Source of the DNA: Paenibacillus sp. PL2-23
GTDB lineage: Bacteria > Bacillota > Bacilli > Paenibacillales > Paenibacillaceae
NCBI RefSeq assembly: GCF_040834005.1
Contig: NZ_CP162129.1
Span: forward strand, 1,884,001-1,948,000
DNA length: 64,000 bases
Direction of reading: 5' to 3'
The notes under the pieces were generated by a model. That model did not search any database and was not told the DNA's origin. It saw only the letters and a program-made list of their open reading frames with translations. The translations under genes and the position numbers were made by a program. Each line of letters begins with the position of its first letter. The first letter of the stretch is position 1. Positions 1-9,346 of this stretch are shown here, in pieces.

Positions 1-1
1 T

Positions 2-2260
2 GCTTGGGACACCATCTTTAAATTTGTGTGTGTGCCTCTAATAGACGGTTATCCACAATGGGAACGTTCTGTACGCTTTAACGATATAGACAGCTTATTG
101 TCTTGGCAGGAGATGGGTGAAGAGACGGCCCCATGGCTTATTCATGTGTTCGGTCTTAAGCACTCTTGGAGTGGACGAATGTACGATAAGATGGTGGATT
201 ATCTTGATCCGCAAGTTACGGATTGCTTTATCGCGTTAACTTACGAAGCAACAAAAGAGCAGTATGGACATCTATTCGGAAGCGTGATTCAGGGCTTCTT
301 CGGCGATGAGACAAGCTTCGAAAATTATGCCTCCTACGATGTCCTGTTTGGCGAAGATACCCCTTGTATGCCATGGACGCGTGTTATGCGGGAGGCATTT
401 TCCCAAAATAAAGGATACGACTTGTTCGATGAGATTGAATGGCTGTGGTACGAACATTCTGATGGTCGAGCGGGAGCGGTTCGTTTCGACTTTATGGACG
501 TAATGACACAACTATTCTCTCAGAACTTCTTTGCGAGAATTCAAGCCTGGTGCCATGCAGAAGGCGTAAGCTTTATAGGGCATGTTGTTGAAGATAACCA
601 GGCACATATGCACCATGGTTATGGTGTGGGGCATTACTTTCGTTCGACTCGTCACTTTGATATGGGCGGCTATGACTTCGTATTGCGTCAGGTGGATTCG
701 GAGCAAAAGCTGGTGCCCTATGAGGAGAATTACCCTCAATTCAAGCATTATAGAGAAGGCTTAAACCCGGATTTTTTCCATTACACGCTAGGGAAACTGG
801 CACAATCCCAGGCTCATCTTGAAGTCCAAACTGATCTCATTATGTGCGAGAATTTTGGTGCCTATGGGTGGGATCTAGGGCTTCGCGAGATGAAATGGCT
901 GACCGATTGGATGACTGTGCGTGGTACTAACTGGTATGTCCCGCATGCCTTTTCTCCACTCTTTCCGGATGATGATTGTCCACCGCACTTTTATGCCGGG
1001 GGCCGTAACCCGCAATGGGGCTTCTTTAGGAAGTGGGCAGACTACGCAAATCGATCCTGCCTCATGCTAAAGCAAGCAGAGCATGTGTCAAGGATCGCAG
1101 TGTTATATCCCGCTGAGTCGCACTGGGCTGGCGATGAGACGGTGCTTGATCAGGTGAATAGGGAACTGATGCAGCATCAATATGATTTCGACATTCTATC
1201 CATGGATTTACTTATGGATCGTAATCGGAGCCGTCTCATGGATGGTAAGTTGTGCGTAGCTCAGCATCAATTTTCATGTATTTTGCTGCCGGGAATTGAA
1301 ACCTTGCCAGTGGAGGTGCTGGAACGGCTTCTGGAGTTTCGCGATGCCGGGGGACTACTGCTCCAAGTTGAATGCCGTGTAAATAAAGATTGCCGTGGAC
1401 GCCATAGTCTCATACACTCGCTTACGGGGTCATTAAACGAAAACGAAGGCCCGGTTCCTCTGCACCGTTTGGCTGATACGCTGGATAAGTATTCAGGCCT
1501 GAGAAGCCTGCGTCTGCTCAACGCATTCCCGGAGCTGCATTATTGCCATTATGAACGTAAAGGTCTTGATATATTTTTCCTTAATAACGAGAGCTTGCAG
1601 CTGGTGTTTGAGGATGAGGTGACGTTTGGCGCATCAGGTTGTCCGGAGGTATGGGATGCCATGAGTGGTGAAGTGTTGCCGGTACCCTCCTATCAACAAG
1701 CGAATGGGGAGACATGTATGACAATGCGTCTAGCTCCTTATGAGGGCTTATTCGTGGTATTCCATTCGTCGCACGGCTCGAAGGCCTCCCAAGTACCACC
1801 GGCCAAGGTAGATCGAACGCGCGAGATACCTTTAACTGACTGGAGATGCATTCACATCAGCAGTCCCATCTCAACCTTCAATGACGGCCAATCGCTTCCC
1901 GTCCCTGGTGACTGGATTGCGCAGGAAGGGTTCGAGACCTTCAGCGGTACAATAACATATGAATGTAGATTTACATTGAGTGCCCAGTCCTTGCTATGGA
2001 TGAATGATGGTGATGCCAGCATCGATCTTGGAGAAGTGCATGAAACAGCTGTATTGAAAGTCAACAGCAATGTGCTGACTTCGAAGATCTGCCCGCCGTA
2101 TGTTTGGAGAGTATCACCCGATCTGTTCCAAGAAGGGGAGAACACACTGACCCTCGAGGTAACGAACACCCTTGGTGCTGCTGTTCACAACCACTGCAAT
2201 CGAAGTCGTCCGGCACCATCCGGTTGGTTGGGCCCTGCCCAATTAGTGTTGTATTCATAG
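2..2260 (+). CDS. GH106-like glycoside hydrolase, 5'-truncated by window edge
   Basis: The reading frame is open to the left edge of the window, so the N-terminus is missing; a GTG at 26 is internal. About 750 residues are visible. The protein resembles the complete gene at 34874-37483: both have a central GH(V)(I/V)EDN motif followed by GxGVGH, a PHAFSP..P..DCPPHFYA stretch, and a C-terminal beta-sandwich ending EVTNTL...PSG..GP..L. These features fit the large alpha-L-rhamnosidase-like enzymes related to GH106. Likely role: intracellular release of a terminal sugar, possibly rhamnose, from imported oligosaccharides. The family call is by pattern recognition; activity is not established. It converges on the LacI gene, with 11 bp between the stop codons. 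Confidence 0.6.
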   Translation, partial: AWDTIFKFVCVPLIDGYPQWERSVRFNDIDSLLSWQEMGEETAPWLIHVFGLKHSWSGRMYDKMVDYLDPQVTDCFIALTYEATKEQYGHLFGSVIQGFFGDETSFENYASYDVLFGEDTPCMPWTRVMREAFSQNKGYDLFDEIEWLWYEHSDGRAGAVRFDFMDVMTQLFSQNFFARIQAWCHAEGVSFIGHVVEDNQAHMHHGYGVGHYFRSTRHFDMGGYDFVLRQVDSEQKLVPYEENYPQFKHYREGLNPDFFHYTLGKLAQSQAHLEVQTDLIMCENFGAYGWDLGLREMKWLTDWMTVRGTNWYVPHAFSPLFPDDDCPPHFYAGGRNPQWGFFRKWADYANRSCLMLKQAEHVSRIAVLYPAESHWAGDETVLDQVNRELMQHQYDFDILSMDLLMDRNRSRLMDGKLCVAQHQFSCILLPGIETLPVEVLERLLEFRDAGGLLLQVECRVNKDCRGRHSLIHSLTGSLNENEGPVPLHRLADTLDKYSGLRSLRLLNAFPELHYCHYERKGLDIFFLNNESLQLVFEDEVTFGASGCPEVWDAMSGEVLPVPSYQQANGETCMTMRLAPYEGLFVVFHSSHGSKASQVPPAKVDRTREIPLTDWRCIHISSPISTFNDGQSLPVPGDWIAQEGFETFSGTITYECRFTLSAQSLLWMNDGDASIDLGEVHETAVLKVNSNVLTSKICPPYVWRVSPDLFQEGENTLTLEVTNTLGAAVHNHCNRSRPAPSGWLGPAQLVLYS

Positions 2261-2271
2261 CTGGGATTGGG

Positions 2272-3348
<1,077 letters not shown>

Positions 3349-3386
3349 TTATTTGATCCATTCATCGTAATGTCAGTCGAGTTATA

Positions 3387-3396
3387 AAAACGTTTT
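3387..3396. promoter_or_regulatory. Candidate LacI operator
   Basis: AAAACGTTTT is a perfect 10-bp palindrome with the central CG typical of LacI-family operators. It sits between the divergent LacI gene and the sulfatase gene in an AT-rich promoter region (TATATATTATATATTAAA follows). AAACGTTT recurs at 58988 and a related site occurs at 34779. Regulation by the adjacent LacI protein is inference. Confidence 0.45.
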
Positions 3397-3468
3397 ATAT
3401 ATTATATATTAAACTTACATCCGTAACAAGAAAGTGCTTCTATAGATCTTTTAAGGGGATGAATAATC

Positions 3469-4815
3469 ATGAATGCAAGAAAACCGAATATTATATATAT
3501 CTTTAGCGATCAGCATCGAGCAGACGCTGTAGGGTTTGAGAATGACCCGAATGTTAAGACGCCTAACATGGATAGGTTGTCGCAGGAAGGACTTCGATTC
3601 TCCACGGCTATTGCTTGCATGCCGGTATGCGCCCCCTATCGAGCCAGTTTGATGACGGGACAATATCCCCTGACTCATGGTGTGTTTGTTAATGATGTTC
3701 AATTAAGCAATAACGCTGTGTCTCTGGGTAAAGCATTTAAAGCAGGAGGCTATAATACAGCATACATCGGAAAATGGCACTTAGACGGGGGTAATAGAAA
3801 AGGCTTCATTCCTAAAGAAAGAAGACAAGGCTTCGATCATTGGTGTGTGCTAAACTGCACTCATCATTATAATGAATCCCAATATTATGGCAATGAAGAT
3901 GAATTTATGCAATGGGAAGGCTATGATGCATTCGCTCAGACAAAAGAAGCTCAAAGCTATATTTCTCAATATGATGACGAAAAACCGTTTATTCTTGTGC
4001 TTTCTTGGGGGCCGCCGCATAATCCATATGAAACTGCCCCGAAAGCATACCGAGATATGTACGATCCACAGCGCTTAACCATAAGGGGCAATATTCCGGA
4101 TGCTTGTGAGGAACAGGCTAGGGAAGAGCTGGCAGGGTATTATGCGCATATTTCGGCCTTGGACGATTGTTTGGGGGACTTAATGAATGAGGTGGAAAAA
4201 AAGGGGATTGCAGAGGATACGATATTTATATACACCTCCGATCATGGAGATATGCTCCACTCCCATGGCGAAATACGAAAGCAAAGACCGTGGGATGAAT
4301 CCATTCGAGTCCCCTTTTTACTGAAATACCCGCGCAAGTTCGGTGACAAGGCTAGAGAAGTAAGCATCCCGTTTAATACACCGGATATAATGCCTACCTT
4401 GCTGGGGTTATGCGGCCTTAGCATTCCCGAGACCGTGGAAGGGATCAACTATGCGCCGCATCTGCTTGGTGAAGAGACGCTGCAAGTAGAAGAAGCGTTA
4501 ATCATGTGTCCCCACCCGTTTGGCGAGTATATACGGGCTAAAAATGGTAGAGAGTACCGAGGCATTCGGACTGAGCGTTACACGTATGTTAAAGATTTGA
4601 AAGGCCCATGGCTATTGTATGATAACATGGAGGATCCGCTGCAAACAAGAAATTTAGTGGATTTGCCCCAATACGAGCAGCTTCAAGAAGAGCTGGATCA
4701 AAGATTAATGCGCCTCCTGAAGCAGAGAGAGGACGACTTTTTACCCGGAGAGGCTTATATTCATAAATGGGGATATATAGTGGATAAGGATGGCACAGTT
4801 CCCTTTGAAGGGTGA
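3469..4815 (+). CDS. Sulfatase (Cys-type, cytoplasmic)
   Basis: 448 residues, alkaline-phosphatase-fold sulfatase. The formylglycine signature is CAPYRASLMTG with Cys54; metal-site motif FSDQH lies at residues 12-16, YIGKWHLD near residue 105, and TSDHGDMLHSHGE near residue 260. No signal peptide or membrane segment is visible, so desulfation should take place in the cytoplasm. It needs oxidation of Cys54 to formylglycine by a maturation enzyme that is not in this window. It is transcribed divergently from the LacI regulator and ends at a strong terminator. Substrate is unknown; sulfated oligosaccharide is inferred from the surrounding glycosidases. Confidence 0.93.
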   Translation: MNARKPNIIYIFSDQHRADAVGFENDPNVKTPNMDRLSQEGLRFSTAIACMPVCAPYRASLMTGQYPLTHGVFVNDVQLSNNAVSLGKAFKAGGYNTAYIGKWHLDGGNRKGFIPKERRQGFDHWCVLNCTHHYNESQYYGNEDEFMQWEGYDAFAQTKEAQSYISQYDDEKPFILVLSWGPPHNPYETAPKAYRDMYDPQRLTIRGNIPDACEEQAREELAGYYAHISALDDCLGDLMNEVEKKGIAEDTIFIYTSDHGDMLHSHGEIRKQRPWDESIRVPFLLKYPRKFGDKAREVSIPFNTPDIMPTLLGLCGLSIPETVEGINYAPHLLGEETLQVEEALIMCPHPFGEYIRAKNGREYRGIRTERYTYVKDLKGPWLLYDNMEDPLQTRNLVDLPQYEQLQEELDQRLMRLLKQREDDFLPGEAYIHKWGYIVDKDGTVPFEG

Positions 4816-4860
4816 TATTTGCGTCTAAGATCGTGCGAAGTCTGAATAAATGAGTGCCTT

Positions 4861-4886
4861 AAAACCCCATTATTATGGGGTTTTTT
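4861..4886 (+). terminator. Intrinsic terminator after sulfatase
   Basis: AAAACCCC, loop ATTATTAT, then GGGGTTTTTT: a stem followed by a T run 45 bp after the sulfatase stop. Confidence 0.85.
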
Positions 4887-5155
4887 GGTGCGACTCCAGA
4901 TGCTTGTTAAGCCAGTTGACGTAGTCGTACAGATCCACATTACAGAAAATGATTATTCATTAGAATAAGGTTATTATCTGCCTGATATGCCTGCTTACCA
5001 ATTGATTAAGCCACAGAAAAGTATAAATTGTTTTGAATTCATTATTTTTATAGCATTGAAATAGAAAGCAAACGAAAAAGTACTTAAACTCACAAGGTGG
5101 TGGTAAATGTCAGAGGATTATGAAGGGCAACAATAATTTTATTTTAACAGTGAGG
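4887..5155. other. Gene-free former leader of the permease operon
   Basis: AT-rich stretch with no convincing gene. Before the transposon inserted at 5156, it lay directly upstream of the permease gene now at 8420: removing the transposon and one GTGAGG copy joins 5155 to TGAAAAATG. It therefore probably holds the original promoter of that operon; a weak sigma-A-like pair (TTGTTT near 5027, TAGCAT 17 nt later) is visible but unconvincing. On the minus strand, 4956-4873 reads as about 27 codons with the helix-like end YDYVNWLNKHLES before a stop, possibly a tiny gene remnant. Confidence 0.4.
5150..5155. repeat. Left target-site duplication GTGAGG
   Basis: GTGAGG directly precedes the left terminal repeat and recurs directly after the right one. 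The visible 12-bp repeat AACAGTGAGGTG (5146 and 8404) is this 6-bp duplication plus chance matches on either side. Confidence 0.75.
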
Positions 5156-5252
5156 TGTTTCTGCCGTCCATTAATAGCCGGAAGTTGACGTTCATAAATG
5201 TCCGAAATTAGACCGATATAGTGACCATACTATCAGTCTAAAGAAAGAAGAA

Positions 5253-5300
5253 ACGCTTCCGTAATCGTCATGCTGTTACGAGCAGCATAACCGGAAGCGT
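5253..5300 (+). promoter_or_regulatory. Long nested hairpin in transposon leader
   Basis: Outer arms ACGCTTCCG (5253-5261) and CGGAAGCGT (5292-5300) pair perfectly. Inner arms ATGCTG and CAGCAT (5270-5275, 5283-5288) form a second helix. There is no T run after it, so it is not a standard terminator. It lies between the left transposon end and the first gene, where it could limit read-in transcription or translation; function is inferred from position only. Confidence 0.5.
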
Positions 5301-5319
5301 CACCCCAAGAATATGGTCA

Positions 5320-5865
5320 TTGTATCAGATTTCACGCTGGTTGAGAAGGAGTCTGCGACCGGCGTTTTTTGTTAGGAGTGCGGAATTGGTTCCCTGTCCC
5401 TGCTGCGGCTGCTGGTTAGAGGTAGCGGGCAGTCGGGGGCGGGTGTGGTACAGAAGTAGCGGAGAACGAGCGAAGCTCATCATTCGGAGGTTGTACTGTA
5501 GGTCATGCGCAAGAATTCATCATGAGCTGCCAGATCTGCTTGTCCCCTACAAGCGGTATGACGCTGAAAGCATCGAAAATGCCTTAGTAGAGCCAGATGC
5601 TTTAGTAGTAGCCGCAGACGAATCCACCCTTTCTAGATGGCTGGCTTGGTTTCGGGTATGGGCGGCGTATGCAGCAGCAGCGCTTCAGGCGATTAGCATC
5701 CAGTTCCAGCTCCCTGTGCAGCAAGCGTCCGTTGCTCCGCAGTCCGCACTCCACGCTTTAGGACGGTATGTCGGTGACGCAGCCGGGTGGCTAAGAAGAA
5801 CTGTCCGCCCCATCGCCAATTTAAATCTTTGGGTTACAGACCCGTTCTGCCTGTCTGTCCGCTGA
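5320..5865 (+). CDS. DUF6431-like zinc-ribbon protein of the transposon
   Basis: 181 residues from a TTG start; no strong ribosome site, so the start is uncertain. The N-terminal part has CPCCG (near residue 26) and CRSC (near residue 59), spaced like a zinc ribbon, followed by HHELPDLLVPYKRY, the hallmark order of DUF6431 proteins that accompany DDE transposase/ATPase genes. The C-terminal half is helix-like without recognisable motifs. A DNA-binding or target-related role in transposition is plausible but not demonstrated. Transposase gene follows after 46 bp. Confidence 0.7.
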   Translation: MYQISRWLRRSLRPAFFVRSAELVPCPCCGCWLEVAGSRGRVWYRSSGERAKLIIRRLYCRSCARIHHELPDLLVPYKRYDAESIENALVEPDALVVAADESTLSRWLAWFRVWAAYAAAALQAISIQFQLPVQQASVAPQSALHALGRYVGDAAGWLRRTVRPIANLNLWVTDPFCLSVR

Positions 5866-5911
5866 AGCTTGTTTTAGACTCATGCTAACCCTAGTAAATG
5901 GAGGCATGAGG

Positions 5912-7267
5912 ATGAACAGACAAAAGAAATCGGACAAGGTTGCGGCGGAACGCTTTCAACTGCTGTCGCCGCTCCTAGCATCCGGTCTGGATGCGGCGAA
6001 GGCGGCTCAGTTAAAGTCGGCCATTTGTGCGCAGTCCGGCTTATCAGAGAGGACGCTGCGCCGGTACTTGGCCGAATATCGCAAGGATGGGTTCGACGGA
6101 CTCAAGCCGAAACCCAAAGGCCGGAAGCCGCTGCCAGACACCATACCAACTGAGGTGCTGGAAGAAGCGATCCTGCTTCGGCGGGAGGTGCCGAAGCGGA
6201 GTGTGCGCCAAATTATCCAGATCCTCGAATGGGAGGAGAAGATCGCACCTGGAATAATTAAACGCAGCACCCTGCAGGCGAGATTAACCAGGCGCGGTTA
6301 CAGTTCAAGGCAGATGCGGATGTATGCCGGTGGCGGTACGGCCGCGCGGCGCTTTCAGAAGCAGTCCCGCAATCGCTTATGGCAGAGTGACATCAAGTAT
6401 GGGCCGTACCTTCCCATTGGTCCTGGCGGTTCGAAGAAACAAGTCTATCTGGTGTTATTCGTGGATGACGCGACGCGGTATGTGCTGCATGGAGCCTTCT
6501 ACGCGTCGATGGAGCAAGCCATCGTCGAGGACAGTTTCCGAAGAGCGATCGAGAAATACGGTGTCCCAGAGGCCGTGTACTTCGACAACGGCAAGCAATA
6601 CCGCACGACTTGGATGAACCGGACGTGCGCGAAACTCGGTATTCGCTTGCTCTTTGCCAAGCCCTACTCTCCGGAAAGTAAAGGCAAGGTTGAGCGTCTA
6701 AACGGCGCTGTGCAGAGCTTTCTGGACGAGGTCGCGCTTGAGAACGTTAAGACACTCACCGAGCTTAACGACTGGTTCCAAGTATGGCTTTCGGAGTGCT
6801 ACCAGAATAAACCCCATGCCGCGCTGGCGAACAAACAAACACCCGAAGCTGCGTTTCGGAGCGATCCGGCAGCGCTTCAGTTCGTAAATTCCGAGCACCT
6901 CGCGGCCAGCTTCCTCCACGCGGAACAGCGGAAAGTGGATAAGGCCGGCTGTATCAGCTTTCAAGGCAAGAAGTATGAAGTTGGGCTGTTGTTCATTGGG
7001 CAAACGGTTCAAGTCGTCTATGACCCGGCAGATATCACAGAAGTGACGATCGAATACGAGGGATGTACGCCTTGGCAAGCACGGGAGCTCATCATTGGAG
7101 AAAGGGCTGGCAAGCGGCCGGCCCTTCCAGAGCATTTGCAGAAGCAGTCAGCAACGGAATCCCGCTTGCTCCGAGGTGCCGAGCGGAAGCATGACGAGCG
7201 CGCACAAACCCAAACGCCGGCCGTCTCCTACCGCATGCTGAGGAAGGAGGCTGGCAAGGATGTTTGA
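5912..7267 (+). CDS. DDE transposase (rve superfamily, TniA/IS481-like)
   Basis: 451 residues from the ATG at 5912, which has GGAGG 7 nt upstream; ATGs at 5882 and 5906 lack good spacing. N-terminal helix-turn-helix (LSERTLRRYLAEYRKDGFDGL) and a second winged helix around RSVRQIIQILE. The RNase H-like core has Asp160 (QSDIKYG), Asp225 (YFDNGKQY) and Glu261 (KGKVERLNG), giving a DD(35)E spacing. A Mu-type C-terminal beta-barrel-like region (CISFQGKKYEVG) follows. The stop overlaps the ATPase start by 8 nt, implying coupled translation. It should cut and join the ends at 5156 and 8407. Confidence 0.93.
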   Translation: MNRQKKSDKVAAERFQLLSPLLASGLDAAKAAQLKSAICAQSGLSERTLRRYLAEYRKDGFDGLKPKPKGRKPLPDTIPTEVLEEAILLRREVPKRSVRQIIQILEWEEKIAPGIIKRSTLQARLTRRGYSSRQMRMYAGGGTAARRFQKQSRNRLWQSDIKYGPYLPIGPGGSKKQVYLVLFVDDATRYVLHGAFYASMEQAIVEDSFRRAIEKYGVPEAVYFDNGKQYRTTWMNRTCAKLGIRLLFAKPYSPESKGKVERLNGAVQSFLDEVALENVKTLTELNDWFQVWLSECYQNKPHAALANKQTPEAAFRSDPAALQFVNSEHLAASFLHAEQRKVDKAGCISFQGKKYEVGLLFIGQTVQVVYDPADITEVTIEYEGCTPWQARELIIGERAGKRPALPEHLQKQSATESRLLRGAERKHDERAQTQTPAVSYRMLRKEAGKDV

Positions 7268-8060
7268 ATCCTTCTACGACATGACCCGTACACCATTTGC
7301 TCGGGATATTCCCGTGACAGAGCTTTATCCGGCGAGTGCTATGGAAGAGATGCTGGACCGGTTGCAATACGCTGCTGAGCGCCAATTATTCGCCGTCATT
7401 AGCGGCGACTGCGGGACGGGCAAGACAACAACAGTCCGCCGCTTTGCCGCCATGCTGGATGCAGCGAAGTATAAGCTGTTGTACCTGTCGGACTCCAAGC
7501 TAACGCCGCGCCACTTCTACAAAGGGTTGCTCGAACAACTCGGATGCGAGTCGAAGTTCTACCGAGGCGATGCGAAGCGTCAGTTGCATCGCGAAGTGGA
7601 ACTCATGCGCGGCATTCATCGACTGGAACCGGTTGTCGTCGTAGATGAAGCCCATCTGCTCGATCGGGAGATGCTGGAGGAAGTGCGCTTTCTCCTCAAC
7701 TTCAAGATGGATGCGCAAAGCCCCATGGCGCTAATTCTAGTCGGGCAGAACGAGCTATGGGAAAAGCTTCGTCTTCAATCCTACACAGCGATTCGTCAGC
7801 GGATTGACTTGCAGTGCAAGCTGCCCTATTTCGACCGTTCCCAAGTCGGTGAATATCTGAAGCGTCAGTTAGCGTATGCCGGCACCAATCATGAGATATT
7901 CTCTGATGAGGCGGTAAATGAAGTTTACCGATTCTCGGGCGGATCGGCCAGACTCATCAACAAGTTGAGCACTCATTGCCTCATCTACGGAGCCCAGATC
8001 AAGCGCCGCATCATTGACGATCATATGGTGAAGCACGTGATTCAGGGTGAATTGTCATGA
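7260..8060 (+). CDS. TniB/ExeA-like AAA ATPase of the transposon
   Basis: 266 residues. N-terminal FYDMTRTPFARDI is typical of ExeA/TniB-like ATPases. Walker A is GDCGTGKTT (Lys55) and Walker B is VVVVDEAHLL (Asp129, Glu130). Sensor-like VGQNELW follows near residue 160, and a C-terminal helical domain includes GGSARLINKL. AAGGAGG lies before the start, within the end of the transposase gene. By analogy with TniB, TnsC and IstB, it probably selects target DNA and activates the transposase. Confidence 0.9.
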   Translation: MFESFYDMTRTPFARDIPVTELYPASAMEEMLDRLQYAAERQLFAVISGDCGTGKTTTVRRFAAMLDAAKYKLLYLSDSKLTPRHFYKGLLEQLGCESKFYRGDAKRQLHREVELMRGIHRLEPVVVVDEAHLLDREMLEEVRFLLNFKMDAQSPMALILVGQNELWEKLRLQSYTAIRQRIDLQCKLPYFDRSQVGEYLKRQLAYAGTNHEIFSDEAVNEVYRFSGGSARLINKLSTHCLIYGAQIKRRIIDDHMVKHVIQGELS

Positions 8061-8284
8061 ACGAGCCTTGGAACCAGATGACCTACGATCGGGACGCGAA
8101 TAGTTGGTTTGTCCTGCTAGGAGAGAAAGCTTATCCTGTTTATTGCGGTGAATGTTTTGAAATTCGCATTGGAGATCGTGGCATTCCCTGTCGACTCGAG
8201 CTTGACCGATATTGGTACGTGATCATGAGAGAAACGCGATTTAACTTGAGGAATAAAGAAGTTTACCATATTCGATTCGTTTAA
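8057..8284 (+). CDS. DUF5348-like small protein
   Basis: 75 residues; ATGA overlap of 4 nt with the ATPase gene. The sequence MTYDRDANSWFVLLGEK, then CGECFEI, GIPCRLELD and YWYVIM, matches my recollection of DUF5348, a small all-beta protein found beside transposase/ATPase genes of this element type. Function is unknown. Its place as last gene of a tightly overlapping three-gene unit suggests an accessory role in transposition or its control. Confidence 0.65.
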   Translation: MNEPWNQMTYDRDANSWFVLLGEKAYPVYCGECFEIRIGDRGIPCRLELDRYWYVIMRETRFNLRNKEVYHIRFV

Positions 8285-8288
8285 CAGA

Positions 8289-8322
8289 AATGGGAAAGCC
8301 GAAACTTCTTGGCTTTCCCATT
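8289..8322. terminator. Perfect hairpin closing the transposon operon
   Basis: AATGGGAAAGCC (8289-8300) pairs perfectly with GGCTTTCCCATT (8311-8322) around a 10-nt loop, 4 bp after the DUF5348 stop. The stem is strong but the T run is short. It should reduce read-through from the transposon into the permease operon. Confidence 0.65.
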
Positions 8323-8407
8323 CATTGAATCTCTATGGACATGATTACGATCAGACCTTGGATAACTAACGCGATCATTTTCTGGACAGTATGGATCAGC
8401 AGTAACA

Positions 8408-8413
8408 GTGAGG
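8408..8413. repeat. Right target-site duplication GTGAGG
   Basis: Second copy of the 6-bp duplication. Here it is part of the ribosome-binding site GTGAGGTG of the permease gene starting at 8420, so the duplication has restored that site after insertion. Confidence 0.75.
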
Positions 8414-8419
8414 TGAAAA

Positions 8420-9331
8420 ATGAAACAACATATAGGAATCATTAGATATTTTCAAACAGCTTGGCCTCTGCTAATCATGTTTATTCCTGGAGCGTTATTT
8501 TTCATTTTATTTAAGTATACACCGATGCTTGGAGTTGTAATCGCTTTTAAAGACTATAATTTCACTGATGGAATCCTTCATAGCGATTGGGTTGGCTTAA
8601 CAAACTTTGATTTTCTATTTAGCAACATTCAAACACTCCAAATTATTAAAAATACATTATTCATAAGCGTAGTTGGCATAATTGTCGGATTTCCTTTTCC
8701 TATTTTGTTAGCTGTGTTATTAAATGAAGTTCGTCTGAAATGGTTTAGAGGCACCGTTCAAACATTGATCTATTTACCTCACTTCTTATCATGGGTAATT
8801 GTCGGAGGAATGGTGATAACCATGTTCTCCATCAATTCGGGAGTTATAAATCATGCTTTAGAATGGATCACAGGTGAAAGGTTTCCTTTTTTGTATAACG
8901 GAACTTCTTGGTTAGCAGTTTATTTTGGATCTGGGATATGGAAAGAGGCTGGTTTTGGAGCCATTATTTATTTAGCTGCTCTATCAAGTATTAACCCAAG
9001 CCTCTATGAAGCTGCCAGTATTGACGGAGCCGGACAGTTACGAAAAATATGGCATGTATCGATCCCAGGTATATCCAATATTATTATTCTTATGCTGATC
9101 TTATCAGTTGGCAGGGTAATGGAAGTTGGATTTGATCAAATATTCATTCTTCAAAATGATGTAGTGAGCAATAAAGCGGAGGTTATTAGCACATACATTT
9201 TCCGTACTGGTATTTCTCAAGGCCAATATAGTATAACGGCTGCTATTGGATTATTTGAGTCCCTTGTAGGGTTAATATTAGTGCTTACAGCAAACAAAAT
9301 TGCAAAAAAATATAACCACGGCTTATGGTAA
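8420..9331 (+). CDS. ABC transporter permease (LplB-like), system 1
   Basis: 303 residues with six predicted membrane segments, beginning ITRYF-type N-terminus then PLLIMFIPGALFFILF. The EAA loop is EAASIDGAGQLRKIWHVSIPGI (Glu197). Motif FKDYNFTDGI and PHFLSWVIVGG are typical of LplB/YteP-like sugar permeases. The start has GTGAGGTG upstream, a ribosome site that now abuts a transposon end (see 8408). It forms one half of a heterodimeric importer with the next gene; the lipoprotein at 10279 is the likely binding protein. Confidence 0.93.
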   Translation: MKQHIGIIRYFQTAWPLLIMFIPGALFFILFKYTPMLGVVIAFKDYNFTDGILHSDWVGLTNFDFLFSNIQTLQIIKNTLFISVVGIIVGFPFPILLAVLLNEVRLKWFRGTVQTLIYLPHFLSWVIVGGMVITMFSINSGVINHALEWITGERFPFLYNGTSWLAVYFGSGIWKEAGFGAIIYLAALSSINPSLYEAASIDGAGQLRKIWHVSIPGISNIIILMLILSVGRVMEVGFDQIFILQNDVVSNKAEVISTYIFRTGISQGQYSITAAIGLFESLVGLILVLTANKIAKKYNHGLW

Positions 9332-9346
9332 AGGAGTTAAGTAATA

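Larger units (their letters stand above)
5156..8407 (+). mobile_element. DDE transposon with ATPase, DUF6431 and DUF5348 genes
   Basis: 3252 bp. Imperfect terminal inverted repeats: left TGTTTCTGCCGTCCAT (5156-5171) against right, reverse-complemented, TGTTACTGCTGATCCAT (8391-8407). Both ends start TGT as in many DDE elements. The flanks carry GTGAGG as a 6-bp target duplication (5150-5155 and 8408-8413). Inside the left end a second GTCC...CCG motif at 5200 resembles the one at 5166, and the right end has a related GTCCAGAAAATGATCGCG on the minus strand, as expected of multiple transposase sites. It carries four genes, all on the plus strand: a zinc-ribbon protein, a transposase, an AAA ATPase and a small DUF5348 protein. 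It is visibly more GC-rich than the flanking operon. Confidence 0.85.

Noticed and set aside
5146..8415. 12-bp direct repeat AACAGTGAGGTG as attachment sites of a site-specific integrase
   Set aside because: The enclosed element has a DDE transposase, and the ends show TGT...ACA inverted repeats with a 6-bp duplication; the extra matching bases are accounted for by element end and target sequence.
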